A stretch of DNA of 64,000 bases, taken from assembly GCF_014069875.1 (NCBI RefSeq), contig NZ_CP059676.1, forward strand, positions 558,001 through 622,000, in the 5' to 3' direction. The position numbers and the translations under genes were made by a program. Position 1 is the first letter of the stretch. Each line of letters opens with the position of its first letter. Source of the stretch: Flaviflexus equikiangi. GTDB lineage: Bacteria; Actinomycetota; Actinomycetes; Actinomycetales; Actinomycetaceae. Below, piece by piece: positions 1 through 9,286 of the stretch. Under the pieces are notes generated by a model, which ran no database searches, was not told the DNA's origin, and saw only the letters and a list, made by a program, of their open reading frames with translations.

Positions 1-1
1 T

Positions 2-997
2 ACAGTGTCCGAGCTCAACGAGCCGCTGCGGGTCAGCACCGAGAATCGGGTGGCGGCACTCTCGTCCCCCTCGGCGGCGCTGTCCTTCTTCGGCAGCCTT
101 GCCGCGAACTGGTCCCGTCTCGTCTCGGGGAGCTTCTCCTACCGGGGGACGTCGAAGCCCGATGCGATTGTCGTCGGCTATCTCGGACATTTCGACGTGC
201 TCCTCGCACGGCTTCTCTTTCCGCGCGCCACGATCATCCTCGACCATCTCATCTACGCCTCCGACACGGCGGCAGACCGGGGTGCGAAAGGCGGTCTGCT
301 GCGGCGCGTCCTCACGGGCCTCGACAGGCTGGCGCTGTCGGCCGCAACCATCGTCGTCTACGACACGCCTGCACACGCCGCGCTAGCCCCGGCTTCGTTG
401 CGTCATAAGGGTGTTGTTGTCCCGGTGGGGGCCCCTGATGAGTGGTTCGATGCTCGGGAGACGAACCCGGTGAACGGCGTCGTCTTCTACGGTCTCTACA
501 CGCCCCTCCAGGGCTCCCCGACGATTGCCAGAGCCCTGCGCATTCTCGCCGATCGCGGCGATCTTCCTCCGGTGACGATGGTCGGCACGGGCCAGGACTA
601 TGACGAGGTGCGGCGACTTGCGGGCGATGCCGAGGTCACGTGGGTTGATTGGGTGGACCCAGCTGACCTTCCCGCCGTTGTCGCCCACCACAGCATCGGG
701 CTCGGCATCGTCGGCACGACAGAGAAGGCACAGCGGGTCGTCCCGAACAAGGTGTACCAGTCGATGGCAGCCGGGTGTGCCATCATCACCTCCGATACGG
801 TGCCCCAGCGCGAAGTCCTCGGAGACGCGGCGACCTACGTCCCGGCTGGGGACGCCGAGGCATTGGCCGATGCGATCCGCGACCTTATCGGCGATCCTGA
901 GCGGAGACAGGCCATGAGGGCACGGGCGGCAGAACTCGCGGACCATGCCTTCACCCACCAAGCCGTCGTGGCACCGCTCGTGGAGCGTCTGTCGTGA
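2..997 (+). CDS. Family 4 (group 1) glycosyltransferase, 5' end outside window
   Basis: Probable cytoplasmic sugar transferase that builds a surface polysaccharide from a nucleotide sugar. The C-terminal half shows the GT-B nucleotide-binding pattern: a PNKVYQSMAAG stretch near residue 247 (counted from the GTG at 5), then a TSD turn and REVL near 270, then an AGDAEALADAI helix. The reading frame is open to the window edge. The visible part (about 330 aa) lacks the first Rossmann strand and glycine loop normally found in the first 20 residues of this family, so I read the GTG at position 5 as internal and the gene as 5'-truncated. Its last codons overlap the next gene by 4 nt (GTGA), so the two are translationally coupled. 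The sugar substrate cannot be told from sequence. Confidence 0.85.
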   Translation, partial: TVSELNEPLRVSTENRVAALSSPSAALSFFGSLAANWSRLVSGSFSYRGTSKPDAIVVGYLGHFDVLLARLLFPRATIILDHLIYASDTAADRGAKGGLLRRVLTGLDRLALSAATIVVYDTPAHAALAPASLRHKGVVVPVGAPDEWFDARETNPVNGVVFYGLYTPLQGSPTIARALRILADRGDLPPVTMVGTGQDYDEVRRLAGDAEVTWVDWVDPADLPAVVAHHSIGLGIVGTTEKAQRVVPNKVYQSMAAGCAIITSDTVPQREVLGDAATYVPAGDAEALADAIRDLIGDPERRQAMRARAAELADHAFTHQAVVAPLVERLS

Positions 998-1920
998 ACA
1001 TCGTCTCCGTCCTCCGCTCACCGGGATTCCGCACCTTCTTCATGCTTGCCGCTGTTGCCGCCGCCGTGTGGGCAGTAGTCGGCAACTGGGCCGAAGTCTC
1101 CGACGCGATGAGCCGGCTGAGCTGGTGGCAGGTCGCTCTCTCCCTCACCGTCTCCATCGTCTTCGTGTGGTTGACGATGCTGGCATGGCGGGTCATTCTC
1201 AACGATGCTGGGGATCCTGTCCCAGGAGCGTCTGCCCGCCGCATCTTCTTCGTCTCCCAGGTCGCCAAATATCTCCCCGGTGGGGTGTGGAACTTCGTTG
1301 CCGCCGCGGAGATGGGAACGGATTTCAATATTTCGCGCCGCAGGTCGGTGACCGTCCTCCTCATGTCGATGCTCGTCTCGGTTCTCACGGGCCTTGCGGT
1401 AGCGTCGATCGCGCTTCTCTTCGGCCCGGCCAATCTCATCGAGAAATACTGGTGGGTTCTGCTCGTCATCCCCGCACTCCTGGTCGTGCTCTATCCGCCC
1501 GTGCTCAACACGGTCGTGCACCGGGGCCTGACATTCCTGAAGCGCGACGGCATCGAGAAGCCCTTCTCCGGGCGCGCGATTGCGACCGCCGCCTTCTGGT
1601 CGACAGGCAGCTGGATTCTCGCCGGTGGCCAGGTGTGGCTCATCCTGACAGGCCTGGGCAACGAAGCGACAGTCGAGACCTATCTCTTGACGGCGGGCGG
1701 ATATGCTCTCGCGTGGGTGGTCGGTTTCCTCGTCTTCTTCATCCCCGCCGGTGTCGGCGTCCGCGAGGTCGTTCTCGCCGCCTCGCTTGCGGGGCTCGTC
1801 CCCGCAGGGGACGTGGTCGTCGTCGTCCTCCTCAGCCGAATCCTCTTCACCGTCGCCGATCTCCTGCTGGGGCTCGGGGCGTCGTTCTCTATCCGCCGAG
1901 ATGCGAAGGGCGCGCTATGA
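994..1920 (+). CDS. Lysylphosphatidylglycerol synthase TM-region / YbhN-like membrane protein
   Basis: Polytopic inner-membrane protein of 308 aa with about eight hydrophobic segments. It has the family layout: an N-terminal membrane anchor, the conserved K-Y-L-P-G-G-V-W region near residue 92, and a late GVGVRE motif followed by an R-I-L-F-T-V-A-D segment. Members of this superfamily are associated with lipid flipping or act as the membrane half of MprF. The stand-alone form next to glycosyltransferases is usually read as helping translocate lipid-linked glycans, which is inference here. The GTG start sits in a 4-nt GTGA overlap with the glycosyltransferase before it, and its stop overlaps the next gene as ATGA. 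Confidence 0.8.
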   Translation: MNIVSVLRSPGFRTFFMLAAVAAAVWAVVGNWAEVSDAMSRLSWWQVALSLTVSIVFVWLTMLAWRVILNDAGDPVPGASARRIFFVSQVAKYLPGGVWNFVAAAEMGTDFNISRRRSVTVLLMSMLVSVLTGLAVASIALLFGPANLIEKYWWVLLVIPALLVVLYPPVLNTVVHRGLTFLKRDGIEKPFSGRAIATAAFWSTGSWILAGGQVWLILTGLGNEATVETYLLTAGGYALAWVVGFLVFFIPAGVGVREVVLAASLAGLVPAGDVVVVVLLSRILFTVADLLLGLGASFSIRRDAKGAL

Positions 1921-3524
1921 GCCGGAAGTCCTTCATCCGGGCAAGCGCCGGGCTGACATTCCTCATCATCGTCCTCCAGTCGGTGTGGGCGATGTCGATG
2001 CCAGCGTTCCGCGGGCCCGACGAACCCCATCACGTGAACTCGATCATGCGGATCGTCAGCGGTGACGGGTGGCCCGAGCCTGGCGACGCGATGGTGGACC
2101 CTGTCATCGTCCAGGCAGGGCACGAGTCCGGCATCATCACTCCGGGCGCCACGCATTTCACCTCGACATATCGGACGAGGCTCCTCCATTCCCGGCCCAT
2201 CAACCCGTATTTCGCCGACATGGTGATCACGCCGCACGATTCCCGGTCCCCTCTCTACCCCGTGTCGAAGGCGGACCCGGCAGCCCACGAGGTCGACCAG
2301 ATGACCCAGCACCCGCCGCTGTACTACGCGGGGGGAGCGGCGATCGTCCAGGCTTTCGACTTGCAGGACGCACCCTGGGATCGTCTCATCCAGGCCCTGC
2401 GCCTCTATGGCATCGCCCTCACGATCCCCCTGGTGCCGGCGACGATCTACACCGCTCGGCGGCTGGGGGCCAGCAGGCACTGGTCACTCCTGGCGGGCCT
2501 CGTGCCGCTCGCCATCCCGCAAGTCTTCGGCATCACGGCCGTCGTCACGAACGACACTCTTGCCATCGGCACGGGTGCCCTCGTTGTCGCGGCCCTGGCG
2601 AAAGCGGGAACCGAGCGCATCACCTGGAAGACCGTTCTCCTCGTCGGCGGAGCCCTGGGCCTGGCCCTCTGGAGCAAGGGCCTCCTCCTCGCCTTCGGCC
2701 TCCCTCTCGTTCTCGTCTTCCTCTTCGCACGGCATGACACGTGGAAGAGACGCCTGACGGCGGCTCTCGCCTCGGGCACGATCGCGCTCACGATCGGCTT
2801 CTGGTGGGTGCTCAACCTCGTGCGCTACGGGGTGGTGCAGCCGGCGGGATACAGCAGGCCGGTACCGGAATCGTGGGATCCTGCGAACGCGTCGTTCACG
2901 CACTACTTCTCGACGGCCTTCCGGACGTTCACGACATCGTTCTTCTCCTCGTTCGGATGGCTGGAAGCGGACTTCCCGTCGGCCGTCACATGGGGCCTGC
3001 TCATCCTCTTCGCCGCCGCGATCGTGTGGAGCGTCATCCAAGCCGGCCGAGCACGCACCACCTATCTCATCCTCCTGTCGCCCTTCGTCGGCCTCATCGT
3101 GCTGCTCTACGCACAGGGCTGGTTCAACTACCTGTCCACCTCGGTCGTCGCGGGCGTCCAGGGCCGCTACCTGTACCCGTGCCTCGCAGCCTTCGGCGGA
3201 ATCGTTCTCGGCCTGCGCAGGTGGGGCCCGCGCGGCTACCGAGCGTTCGGACTCTTCGCCATCGCCACCGGCATGTTCGGCTTCGTGTGGCTCCTGCGCA
3301 GCTGCTACCCGGGGCCTGCCGTCATCGACTTCGCCCGCTACGCCGACGTCGTCGGAGTCCCTGTCTCCGCCATCATCGTCATGCTGGCGGCCTATCTTCT
3401 CGCCACGATCACCCTCGTCTCGTTGGTCGTGAGATGGTCTCGGGGCGCCGCCATGCCCTCCGAATATCAGGCCACCCTGGTGGAGGAGGATGCAGGCGCG
3501 GGCGATGGCAGGAACGAGCCATGA
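1917..3524 (+). CDS. DUF2142-type polytopic membrane protein (GT-C-like), copy 1
   Basis: A 535-aa integral membrane protein. After a first membrane segment it has an F-R-G-P-D-E-P-H-H loop (about residues 30-38). Acidic residues in this first extracytoplasmic loop are typical of GT-C-fold, lipid-phosphosugar-dependent glycosyltransferases and of DUF2142 proteins. A QHPPLYYAGG segment (about 128-137) and about ten further hydrophobic helices follow. I chose the ATG at 1917 because the membrane segment begins right after it and it gives the ATGA coupling with the preceding stop; the longer open frame upstream is spurious. The protein is closely similar along its length to the gene at 4408-6024, so they are tandem paralogues. 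Likely role: transfer or modification of a surface glycan on the outer face of the membrane. The substrate is unknown. Confidence 0.8.
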   Translation: MSRKSFIRASAGLTFLIIVLQSVWAMSMPAFRGPDEPHHVNSIMRIVSGDGWPEPGDAMVDPVIVQAGHESGIITPGATHFTSTYRTRLLHSRPINPYFADMVITPHDSRSPLYPVSKADPAAHEVDQMTQHPPLYYAGGAAIVQAFDLQDAPWDRLIQALRLYGIALTIPLVPATIYTARRLGASRHWSLLAGLVPLAIPQVFGITAVVTNDTLAIGTGALVVAALAKAGTERITWKTVLLVGGALGLALWSKGLLLAFGLPLVLVFLFARHDTWKRRLTAALASGTIALTIGFWWVLNLVRYGVVQPAGYSRPVPESWDPANASFTHYFSTAFRTFTTSFFSSFGWLEADFPSAVTWGLLILFAAAIVWSVIQAGRARTTYLILLSPFVGLIVLLYAQGWFNYLSTSVVAGVQGRYLYPCLAAFGGIVLGLRRWGPRGYRAFGLFAIATGMFGFVWLLRSCYPGPAVIDFARYADVVGVPVSAIIVMLAAYLLATITLVSLVVRWSRGAAMPSEYQATLVEEDAGAGDGRNEP

Positions 3525-4387
3525 TAGTCCACGCTGTCGCCGTCACCTACCGACCCGGCCCCGTAGCGCCACTGCTCGAGGCATTGCGCGATCAGTGCGA
3601 TGCTGTGACCGTCGTCGACAACACCCCGGGAGGGGATGAGGCACTTGCCGAGACGTGCGCCGGCCTCAGCATCGACCTCGTCACCCTCGGGGACAACATG
3701 GGCATCGCAACCGCCCACAATATTGGTATCGATATCGCGCTCGCGGCAGGAGCGGACGCCGTGCTCCTGTCCGACCAGGATTCGACCATCCCCGATGGCA
3801 TGGTCGAGGAGCTCAGCGATCATCTCGTCCGTGGCGTGGCCGCCGTGGGTCCCGTCCCGGTCGAGGGCGATGACGTTCTCGTCTACACCGACCATCGGTA
3901 CGGCCCGAAGCGAGCCCCGATCCGGCAGGGCGCGACAGAGATCGAGGTGTCGTTCCTCCTCGCCTCCGGCTGTCTGATCAGCCGCGACGCCCTCGAGAAT
4001 GTGGGAGGAATGGCGGACAGTCTCTTCATCGACCACGTCGATCTGGAGTGGGGGATGAGAGCGCGAAAGGCAGGCTATCGGCTCCTTGCGATACCCTCCA
4101 CGATTTTGGTCCACAGCCTGGGAGACTCCGTCGTCAAGGTACCGGGGCGTGAACAGGCCGTTCATATCCACAGTCCGATCCGCAACTATTATCTTGTCCG
4201 GAACACGATCGCCCTCACGAGAACAGATCTGCTGCCGTGGAGGTGGCGTCTGCGATACGTTTACTGGATCGTCCGCTTCGCTCTCTTCAACCTGGCGGTC
4301 AACAGCGACAGGGTGACGCGCTCACGCTATCTGCTGCGCGGCTTCGTCGATGGTTTGGCGGGCCGCATGGGACGGTACGGCCAGTAG
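3521..4387 (+). CDS. Family 2 glycosyltransferase (rhamnosyltransferase-like)
   Basis: A 288-aa GT-A enzyme. It shows the N-terminal V-A-V-T-Y nucleotide-binding strand, a V-V-D-N-T segment near residue 31, G-D-N-M-G-I-A-T-A-H-N near 60, and the metal-binding L-S-D-Q-D-S motif near 85. A later F-I-D-H-V-D-L-E-W signature is typical of the rhamnosyltransferase (WbbL-like) subgroup. The start lies in an ATGA overlap with the DUF2142 gene. dTDP-rhamnose genes lie 2-4 kb downstream, so dTDP-rhamnose is a reasonable donor, but this is inference from family and context. The enzyme is cytoplasmic and probably membrane-associated through its C-terminal hydrophobic stretch. Confidence 0.88.
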   Translation: MIVHAVAVTYRPGPVAPLLEALRDQCDAVTVVDNTPGGDEALAETCAGLSIDLVTLGDNMGIATAHNIGIDIALAAGADAVLLSDQDSTIPDGMVEELSDHLVRGVAAVGPVPVEGDDVLVYTDHRYGPKRAPIRQGATEIEVSFLLASGCLISRDALENVGGMADSLFIDHVDLEWGMRARKAGYRLLAIPSTILVHSLGDSVVKVPGREQAVHIHSPIRNYYLVRNTIALTRTDLLPWRWRLRYVYWIVRFALFNLAVNSDRVTRSRYLLRGFVDGLAGRMGRYGQ

Positions 4388-4407
4388 TGCGCACGGGAAG
4401 GGCTACG

Positions 4408-6024
4408 ATGACGACTCGGTTCTTCGTCAGAGCGTCCGCATTGATCACGCTCCTCGTCATCGCGTGCCAGGCCGTCTGGGCGGTATCGATGCCGGGCTTC
4501 CGGGGGCCCGATGAACCGCATCACGTCAACTCGATCCTGCGGCTCGCCGATGGTGGGGGATGGCCGGCACCGGGAGATGCCACGATCGATCCCGGCATCA
4601 TCGCCCTCGGGCGCGAATCGGGCACCATCGTGTCGAAAGCGGAGACCTTCTCCGGCATTGCACTCACCAAACTGGCCAACAACAGGATCCCTCCGCGGAC
4701 CGAACCGCCTTTCCCCACGAGCTTCCGTAATATGGCGGTCGTGCCGCACGACGAACGCTCCAGCATCCGCACAGTCCAGCGTCCCGCTGTCGAGGCCGCC
4801 GAAGTCGATCAGATGAGCCAGCATCCTCCCGTCTACTACGCTGGCGGCGCCGCCATCGCCACAGTCTTCAACCTTGACGAACAGCCGTGGGATCGGATGC
4901 TGCTCGGCTTGCGCCTCTACGGGATCCTGCTGACCGTCCCCCTTGTCCCCGCACTCATCTACTCCGCACGCAGGCTCGGTGCACGTAGGCCGTGGGCGCT
5001 CGCGGCAGGATTCCTCCCTTTCGGGATCCCCCAATACTTCGCCATCACAGCCGGTGTCACGAACGATACGCTCGCCATCGGCGCGGGCGCGCTCGTCGTC
5101 ATGGCTCTCGTGAAGGCAGGCACCGAACCGATCTCGCGGAAGACCGTTGCCCTTGTCGGAGGCACCCTCGGTTTCGCGCTCTGGAGCAAGGGCCTGCTCC
5201 TCGCTTTCGGTCTCGCCCTGATCCTTGTCTTCGCCGTCAAGACGGAGGAGCCCTGGAAGACCCGTATCCTGGCGATCCTCTCATCGGGCGTGGCGGCCCT
5301 GGCAATCGGCTGGTGGTGGGTGCTCAACATCCTCCGCTACGGTGTGATCCAGCCGTCGGGGTTCGTGAGGGAGGTTCCCGAAGGCTGGGATCGCGCGAGT
5401 GCGGACTTCTCGCACTTCATCGGTCTCGCCGCGAAATCCCTTGCAACGTCGTTCTTCTCCGCGTTCGGCTGGCTGGAAGCTGACTTCACCGGCGCGTTGA
5501 CGTGGCTGTTGACAGGCCTTCTCGTGGTCGCGCTCGTGTGGGCGACATTCTCGCTTGGTCGCAACCGGCGCACGTTCCTCGCCATCATCTCGCCGATGAT
5601 CGGAGTTCTTCTCCTGCTTCTCGCCGAGTCGTGGAGCACGTACGTCGGATTCGGAATCGTCGCGGGCGTCCAGGGACGCTACCTTTTCCCGTTTATCGCC
5701 ATCCTCGGCGCCCTCGTCATCGGGCTGCAGCGTTTCCGCGGCAACGCGCTCGTTCTTTTTGCCTCGTGGAATCTCGCCGTCGGAGCCTACGGATATATCT
5801 TCTTCCTCAACTCGAGCTATCCCGGATATCCATGGGTTGATTTCCCGCGATTCGCGCTCGTGTCAGGCCTCTCCCACGGTGTCCTCACGGTGATCCTGAT
5901 CGTCCTTGTCGCAGTCTTTCTCGCGGCTTTCGCGACCGCGACATGGTTCGGCATCATCGACTCTCGTAACGTCGGCCACGAACGCGTCGAGGATCCAAGA
6001 AGGCGTGACGCCCGCCGGCACTGA
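4408..6024 (+). CDS. DUF2142-type polytopic membrane protein (GT-C-like), copy 2
   Basis: A 538-aa membrane protein with the same plan as the gene at 1917: first helix, F-R-G-P-D-E-P-H-H loop, QHPPVYYAGG, then repeated hydrophobic helices including L-A-L/F-A-L-W-S-K-G-L-L-L-A-F. Alignment by eye shows long stretches of identity with copy 1 in the N-terminal and central thirds and more divergence at the C-terminus and in the loop between residues 60 and 110. The ATG at 4408 is preceded by a GGGAAGGG ribosome-binding site. The GT2 gene lies between the two copies, so a duplication of a GT2/DUF2142 module followed by loss, or a simple tandem duplication, would both fit. Confidence 0.8.
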   Translation: MTTRFFVRASALITLLVIACQAVWAVSMPGFRGPDEPHHVNSILRLADGGGWPAPGDATIDPGIIALGRESGTIVSKAETFSGIALTKLANNRIPPRTEPPFPTSFRNMAVVPHDERSSIRTVQRPAVEAAEVDQMSQHPPVYYAGGAAIATVFNLDEQPWDRMLLGLRLYGILLTVPLVPALIYSARRLGARRPWALAAGFLPFGIPQYFAITAGVTNDTLAIGAGALVVMALVKAGTEPISRKTVALVGGTLGFALWSKGLLLAFGLALILVFAVKTEEPWKTRILAILSSGVAALAIGWWWVLNILRYGVIQPSGFVREVPEGWDRASADFSHFIGLAAKSLATSFFSAFGWLEADFTGALTWLLTGLLVVALVWATFSLGRNRRTFLAIISPMIGVLLLLLAESWSTYVGFGIVAGVQGRYLFPFIAILGALVIGLQRFRGNALVLFASWNLAVGAYGYIFFLNSSYPGYPWVDFPRFALVSGLSHGVLTVILIVLVAVFLAAFATATWFGIIDSRNVGHERVEDPRRRDARRH

Positions 6025-6079
6025 TACCGGAAATCGCTGACGCACTGGGGCCCCACGTGCTCGGGGGCCCGTCAGCAGG

Positions 6080-6694
6080 CTACTTCTGTCCTGCGACGAA
6101 GCCTTCCGCGAGTGCGAGGGTGGGTAGGAGTCCCTGCTCCTGAGCTGCGAGCAGCCCGGGAGCATCCCTGTCCTTGTCGGAGAGAATGGGTGTGATCGGG
6201 TTTCCGCCGCGGTCCGTTGTCGGCCACTCGATCCCGATCGTCTTGCACAGCGGATTGATGCCGTGCTCGCGGGTGGGAGAGTACGGGGTCGAGCACAGGT
6301 AGGTCGCGACAGAGCCGTCCTCGAGCGAGATGAAGGCGTGGCCGAGACCCTCGGAGATGAAGATAGCGTTCCGCTCAACATCATCGAGGAGGACCGTGTC
6401 GTATTGGCCGAACGTGGGGGAGCCGGTCCGGATATCGATGACGACATCGAGGATCGCGCCCTTCGTGCAGAACACGTACTTCGCCTGCGATGGTGGCACG
6501 TCGGCGAAATGGATGCCGCGGATCGTGCCCGCCGCCGATACCGAGGTGTTGACCTGCGCCACACTCAGGCTCCGGCCCGTTGCCTCTTTGAAGGTGGGCT
6601 GGTGGAACGCCTCGAGGAACGTCCCCCGATTGTCAGCGAACTGGCGGGATTGTACGTGCCATGCGCCGCTAATTGAGAGTGGTGTGATGTCCAA
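6080..6694 (-). CDS. rfbC: dTDP-4-dehydrorhamnose 3,5-epimerase
   Basis: Catalyses the double epimerisation of dTDP-4-keto-6-deoxyglucose in dTDP-L-rhamnose synthesis. The 204-aa cupin shows the family signatures: D-N-R-G-T-F-L-E-A-F near residue 21, the catalytic histidine in R-G-I-H-F (about 60), K-Y-V-F-C-T-K-G-A-I-L-D-V-V-I-D, and G-L-G-H-A-F-I-S (about 115-122). The ATG at 6694 has GGAGG upstream. It is transcribed divergently from rfbD across a 111-bp intergenic region. rfbD and rfbA follow on the opposite side; rfbB is not in the window. Confidence 0.92.
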   Translation of the reverse strand: MDITPLSISGAWHVQSRQFADNRGTFLEAFHQPTFKEATGRSLSVAQVNTSVSAAGTIRGIHFADVPPSQAKYVFCTKGAILDVVIDIRTGSPTFGQYDTVLLDDVERNAIFISEGLGHAFISLEDGSVATYLCSTPYSPTREHGINPLCKTIGIEWPTTDRGGNPITPILSDKDRDAPGLLAAQEQGLLPTLALAEGFVAGQK

Positions 6695-6805
6695 CGGAGC
6701 CTCCAGAAGCCGGTTTCATTGTTCGGTTCCACACTAGCACCTGGCCTGTTCTCTCAGCCGGGCACGCTAGTCTGGACCCATATTCAACAAAGGGAAGGAC
6801 TGCCG

Positions 6806-7657
6806 ATGAGGTGGATGGTCGTTGGCGCCAAGGGCATGCTGGGAACAGATCTCGTGTCGAGGCTCGTCGAAGCCGGTCATGATGTGCTCGCCATGGACAA
6901 GGACGAGGTCGATATCACGAATGAAGCCTCTGTCGATCATGCGATCGACAGTGCCGACGTGGTCGTCAACGTTGCCGCGTTCACCGCGGTCGATGCTGCG
7001 GAGGAGCGGGAGGCGGATGCTTTCCTCGTCAACGCTGTCGGCCCGCAGTACCTGGCGCGCAGATGCAAGAAGATCGGGGCCCGGCTCGTCCACATCTCGA
7101 CCGATTATGTCTTCAACGGGTCGAGCTCCACGCCTTACCTCGAGAACGGTGCCGTGGCCCCGGCGGGCGCCTACGGGCGGACGAAAGCCGCCGGTGAATG
7201 GGCAGTCCAATCCAGCACGGATGATTACATCATCGTTCGGACCGCATGGCTGTACGGGGCGAACGGTGCGTGTTTCCCCAAGACGATGGCGAGACTCTCC
7301 GAGAAGATGGAGAAACTCTCGGTCGTGACGGATGAGGTTGGCCAGCCCACCTGGACTGCGGACCTTGCCGACCTCATTCTCCGTCTCGTCGAGGCCACAG
7401 TGCCATCCGGCATCTATCACGGGACGTCCTCCGGCCGAACGAACTGGCATGCGTTCACGCAGGCCATCATGACATCGATGGGCAAAGATCCCGCGATCGT
7501 CACGGAGACGACAGCGGCAGCATTCCAGAGGCCGGCCCCCCGCCCCTCGTTCTCTGTCCTCAGCCACAACCAGCTGGTCGCGGCTGGCATCGAACCGATC
7601 GGGAACTGGCTCGAGCGGTGGAACGAGGCGGCTCCCGCAATCCTCGCCGACTACTAG
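6806..7657 (+). CDS. rfbD: dTDP-4-dehydrorhamnose reductase
   Basis: Short-chain dehydrogenase-type enzyme (283 aa) that reduces dTDP-4-keto-L-rhamnose with NAD(P)H in the last step of dTDP-L-rhamnose synthesis. It has the glycine-rich G-A-K-G-M-L-G-T nucleotide motif at residues 7-14, V-V-N-V-A-A-F-T-A-V-D-A-A-E, and the catalytic triad pieces S-T-D-Y-V-F (about 105) and Y-G-R-T-K. I chose the ATG at 6806 because an AGGGAAGGA ribosome-binding site sits 6 nt upstream; the open frame extending to 6719 is not needed. A possible -10 (TAGTCT, 6768-6773) lies about 33 nt upstream of the start. A long hairpin follows the stop. Confidence 0.92.
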   Translation: MRWMVVGAKGMLGTDLVSRLVEAGHDVLAMDKDEVDITNEASVDHAIDSADVVVNVAAFTAVDAAEEREADAFLVNAVGPQYLARRCKKIGARLVHISTDYVFNGSSSTPYLENGAVAPAGAYGRTKAAGEWAVQSSTDDYIIVRTAWLYGANGACFPKTMARLSEKMEKLSVVTDEVGQPTWTADLADLILRLVEATVPSGIYHGTSSGRTNWHAFTQAIMTSMGKDPAIVTETTAAAFQRPAPRPSFSVLSHNQLVAAGIEPIGNWLERWNEAAPAILADY

Positions 7658-7671
7658 GACGACCAGCAGTG

Positions 7672-7702
7672 CTCTCCCGGGTACCGTTCGTACCCGGGAG
7701 AG
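7672..7702. terminator. Bidirectional hairpin between convergent rfbD and rfbA
   Basis: A perfect 13-bp stem (7672-7684 with 7690-7702) closes a 5-nt CGTTC loop, exactly between the stop codons of the convergent genes rfbD and rfbA. There is no long T-run on either side, so this is the hairpin type common in high-GC actinobacteria rather than a classical terminator. Confidence 0.8.
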
Positions 7703-7706
7703 GTCT

Positions 7707-8576
7707 CTACTTCGTGCGTCCGATCAGGGAGAGCAGGTAGGCGCCATACCCCGACTTGACGAGCGGCTCGGCCCGTTCAATGAGTTCCTCATCGGTGAGG
7801 AATCCCATCCGCCAGGCGACCTCTTCGGGCGCGCCGATCTTCAGGCCCTGCCGGGCTTCGACGGTGCGGACGAAACTCGTCGCATCCGCCAGCGAATCGA
7901 AAGTGCCAGTATCGAGCCATGCGGTTCCCCGCGGGAGAACCTCGACCGACAGCCTGCCTTCGCGCAGGTAGTGGGCGTTGACATCGGTGATCTCGTATTC
8001 TCCGCGCGCCGAAGGTTCGAGATTCTTCGCGATCTCGACGACGTCGTTGTCGTAGAAGTACAGGCCGGGAACGGCATAATTGGACTTCGGCCTTGCGGGC
8101 TTCTCCTCGATCGAGAGCGCCTTGAAGTTCTCATCGAACTCGACCACCCCGTATCGTTCCGGGTCATTGACGTGATAGGCGAAGACGGCGCCGCCGTCAG
8201 GATCGACGTGCCTGCGGAGCTTCGTCCCCATGCCCTGGCCGTAGAAGATATTATCGCCGAGGACGAGGGCCGCAGACTCGCCGCCGATGAAGTCCGCGCC
8301 GAGGACGAAGGCCTGCGCGAGGCCGTTGGGCACCTCCTGCACCTGATAGGACAGGTTGACGCCGAGCTGGGAGCCGTCCCCGAGGAGGCGGTGGAAAGAT
8401 TCAGCATCGTGGGGTGTGGTGATGATGAGGATGTCGTTGATGCCGGCCAGCATCAGAGTGGACATGGGGTAATAGATCATCGGCTTGTCATAGACCGGGA
8501 CCAGCTGCTTCGATACACCCAGGGTGATGGGGTGGAGCCTGGTGCCGGAGCCGCCAGCCAGAATAATGCCACGCAT
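7707..8576 (-). CDS. rfbA: Glucose-1-phosphate thymidylyltransferase
   Basis: Makes dTDP-glucose from glucose-1-phosphate and dTTP, the first step of dTDP-rhamnose synthesis. The 289-aa protein has the nucleotidyltransferase signature [11 protein letters not shown] at residues 6-16, [16 protein letters not shown], the L-G-D-N-I-F-Y metal site and S-I-E-E-K-P. The ATG at 8576 is favoured because the protein then starts M-R-G-I-I-L-A-G-G like the family and a GGAAGG site lies just upstream; an in-frame extension of 28 codons has no family similarity. It converges on rfbD with a shared hairpin terminator. Confidence 0.93.
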   Translation of the reverse strand: MRGIILAGGSGTRLHPITLGVSKQLVPVYDKPMIYYPMSTLMLAGINDILIITTPHDAESFHRLLGDGSQLGVNLSYQVQEVPNGLAQAFVLGADFIGGESAALVLGDNIFYGQGMGTKLRRHVDPDGGAVFAYHVNDPERYGVVEFDENFKALSIEEKPARPKSNYAVPGLYFYDNDVVEIAKNLEPSARGEYEITDVNAHYLREGRLSVEVLPRGTAWLDTGTFDSLADATSFVRTVEARQGLKIGAPEEVAWRMGFLTDEELIERAEPLVKSGYGAYLLSLIGRTK

Positions 8577-8671
8577 GGCTAACCTTCCGTAAGAGGACGT
8601 CTTTCCGCCATTATCGCCCGGATCGTCTGCTCGTGCACCTCTCAGCCCCAGTCCGATCATCCAGCTGACGG

Positions 8672-9286
8672 CTACAGGCCCTCGAGCCGCCTCGCCTGCT
8701 CAGCATTCGCCCGGTCGCTGAGGACCAGGGTCGTACCGGACACCGCGGCGTGGAGGAACAGGCCGATCAGATCCGTCTGGTCAGGGTCGACGACGAGGAG
8801 CCGGGGCCCGGCGGCAAGGTCAGGACGAGCGAAAGCCGACGCATTGGAGGCCTCGGCGAGCGACGCATCGAGCAGAGCATCCGCCTGTCCGAGCAGTTCA
8901 GCATTCCCATCGATCACTCCGGCGGGAAGGTCTCCCGGCCACGACATGTCGAGCGCGCCGAGAGACACGGCAACGACATCGGCGGCGGCCGGGGCGGGAC
9001 GCGACGTCACGACAGTGTCACCATCGGGGGCGAGATGTGCACCGGCGAGCAGCCCGCCCAGCGCCCACGTCAGCAGCCGCCAATGGACGGGAAGGTCAAG
9101 GGTGAGGCGGGAGCCCGGTTCGAGCATGAGATCGTCCGCGAGGAAGTTCGCGGCCTTGGCCGCATGATTGGCGACAACCTTGCCGGACAGTTCCAGTCGC
9201 GGTGCCCCCGCAGGAGCCCCGTACAGTGTGAGAGCAGGGTCCGAGCCGCGTTCGATGAGCGCGCGATATGTGTCGAGCGGGTTCAC
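8672..9286 (-). CDS. TIGR03089-type actinobacterial protein (AMP-binding N-domain-like)
   Basis: A 204-aa protein resembling only the N-terminal part of acyl-CoA synthetase/AMP-binding enzymes: an [19 protein letters not shown] region near residue 30, and a [11 protein letters not shown] segment. There is no adenylate-forming C-terminal domain and no P-loop-like T-S-G-T-T-G motif. This truncated architecture matches my recollection of the TIGR03089 family, which is restricted to actinobacteria and has no assigned function. I place the start at the GTG at 9286 because it overlaps the preceding stop as GTGA; the longer frame to 9307 would run inside the upstream gene. It is co-transcribed with the phosphatase gene before it. 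Confidence 0.7.
   Translation of the reverse strand: MNPLDTYRALIERGSDPALTLYGAPAGAPRLELSGKVVANHAAKAANFLADDLMLEPGSRLTLDLPVHWRLLTWALGGLLAGAHLAPDGDTVVTSRPAPAAADVVAVSLGALDMSWPGDLPAGVIDGNAELLGQADALLDASLAEASNASAFARPDLAAGPRLLVVDPDQTDLIGLFLHAAVSGTTLVLSDRANAEQARRLEGL

Noticed and set aside
945-1916. N-terminal extension of the first DUF2142 gene
   Set aside because: The 324 extra codons overlap the YbhN-like gene in another frame, and the family start with its membrane helix fits the ATG at 1917.
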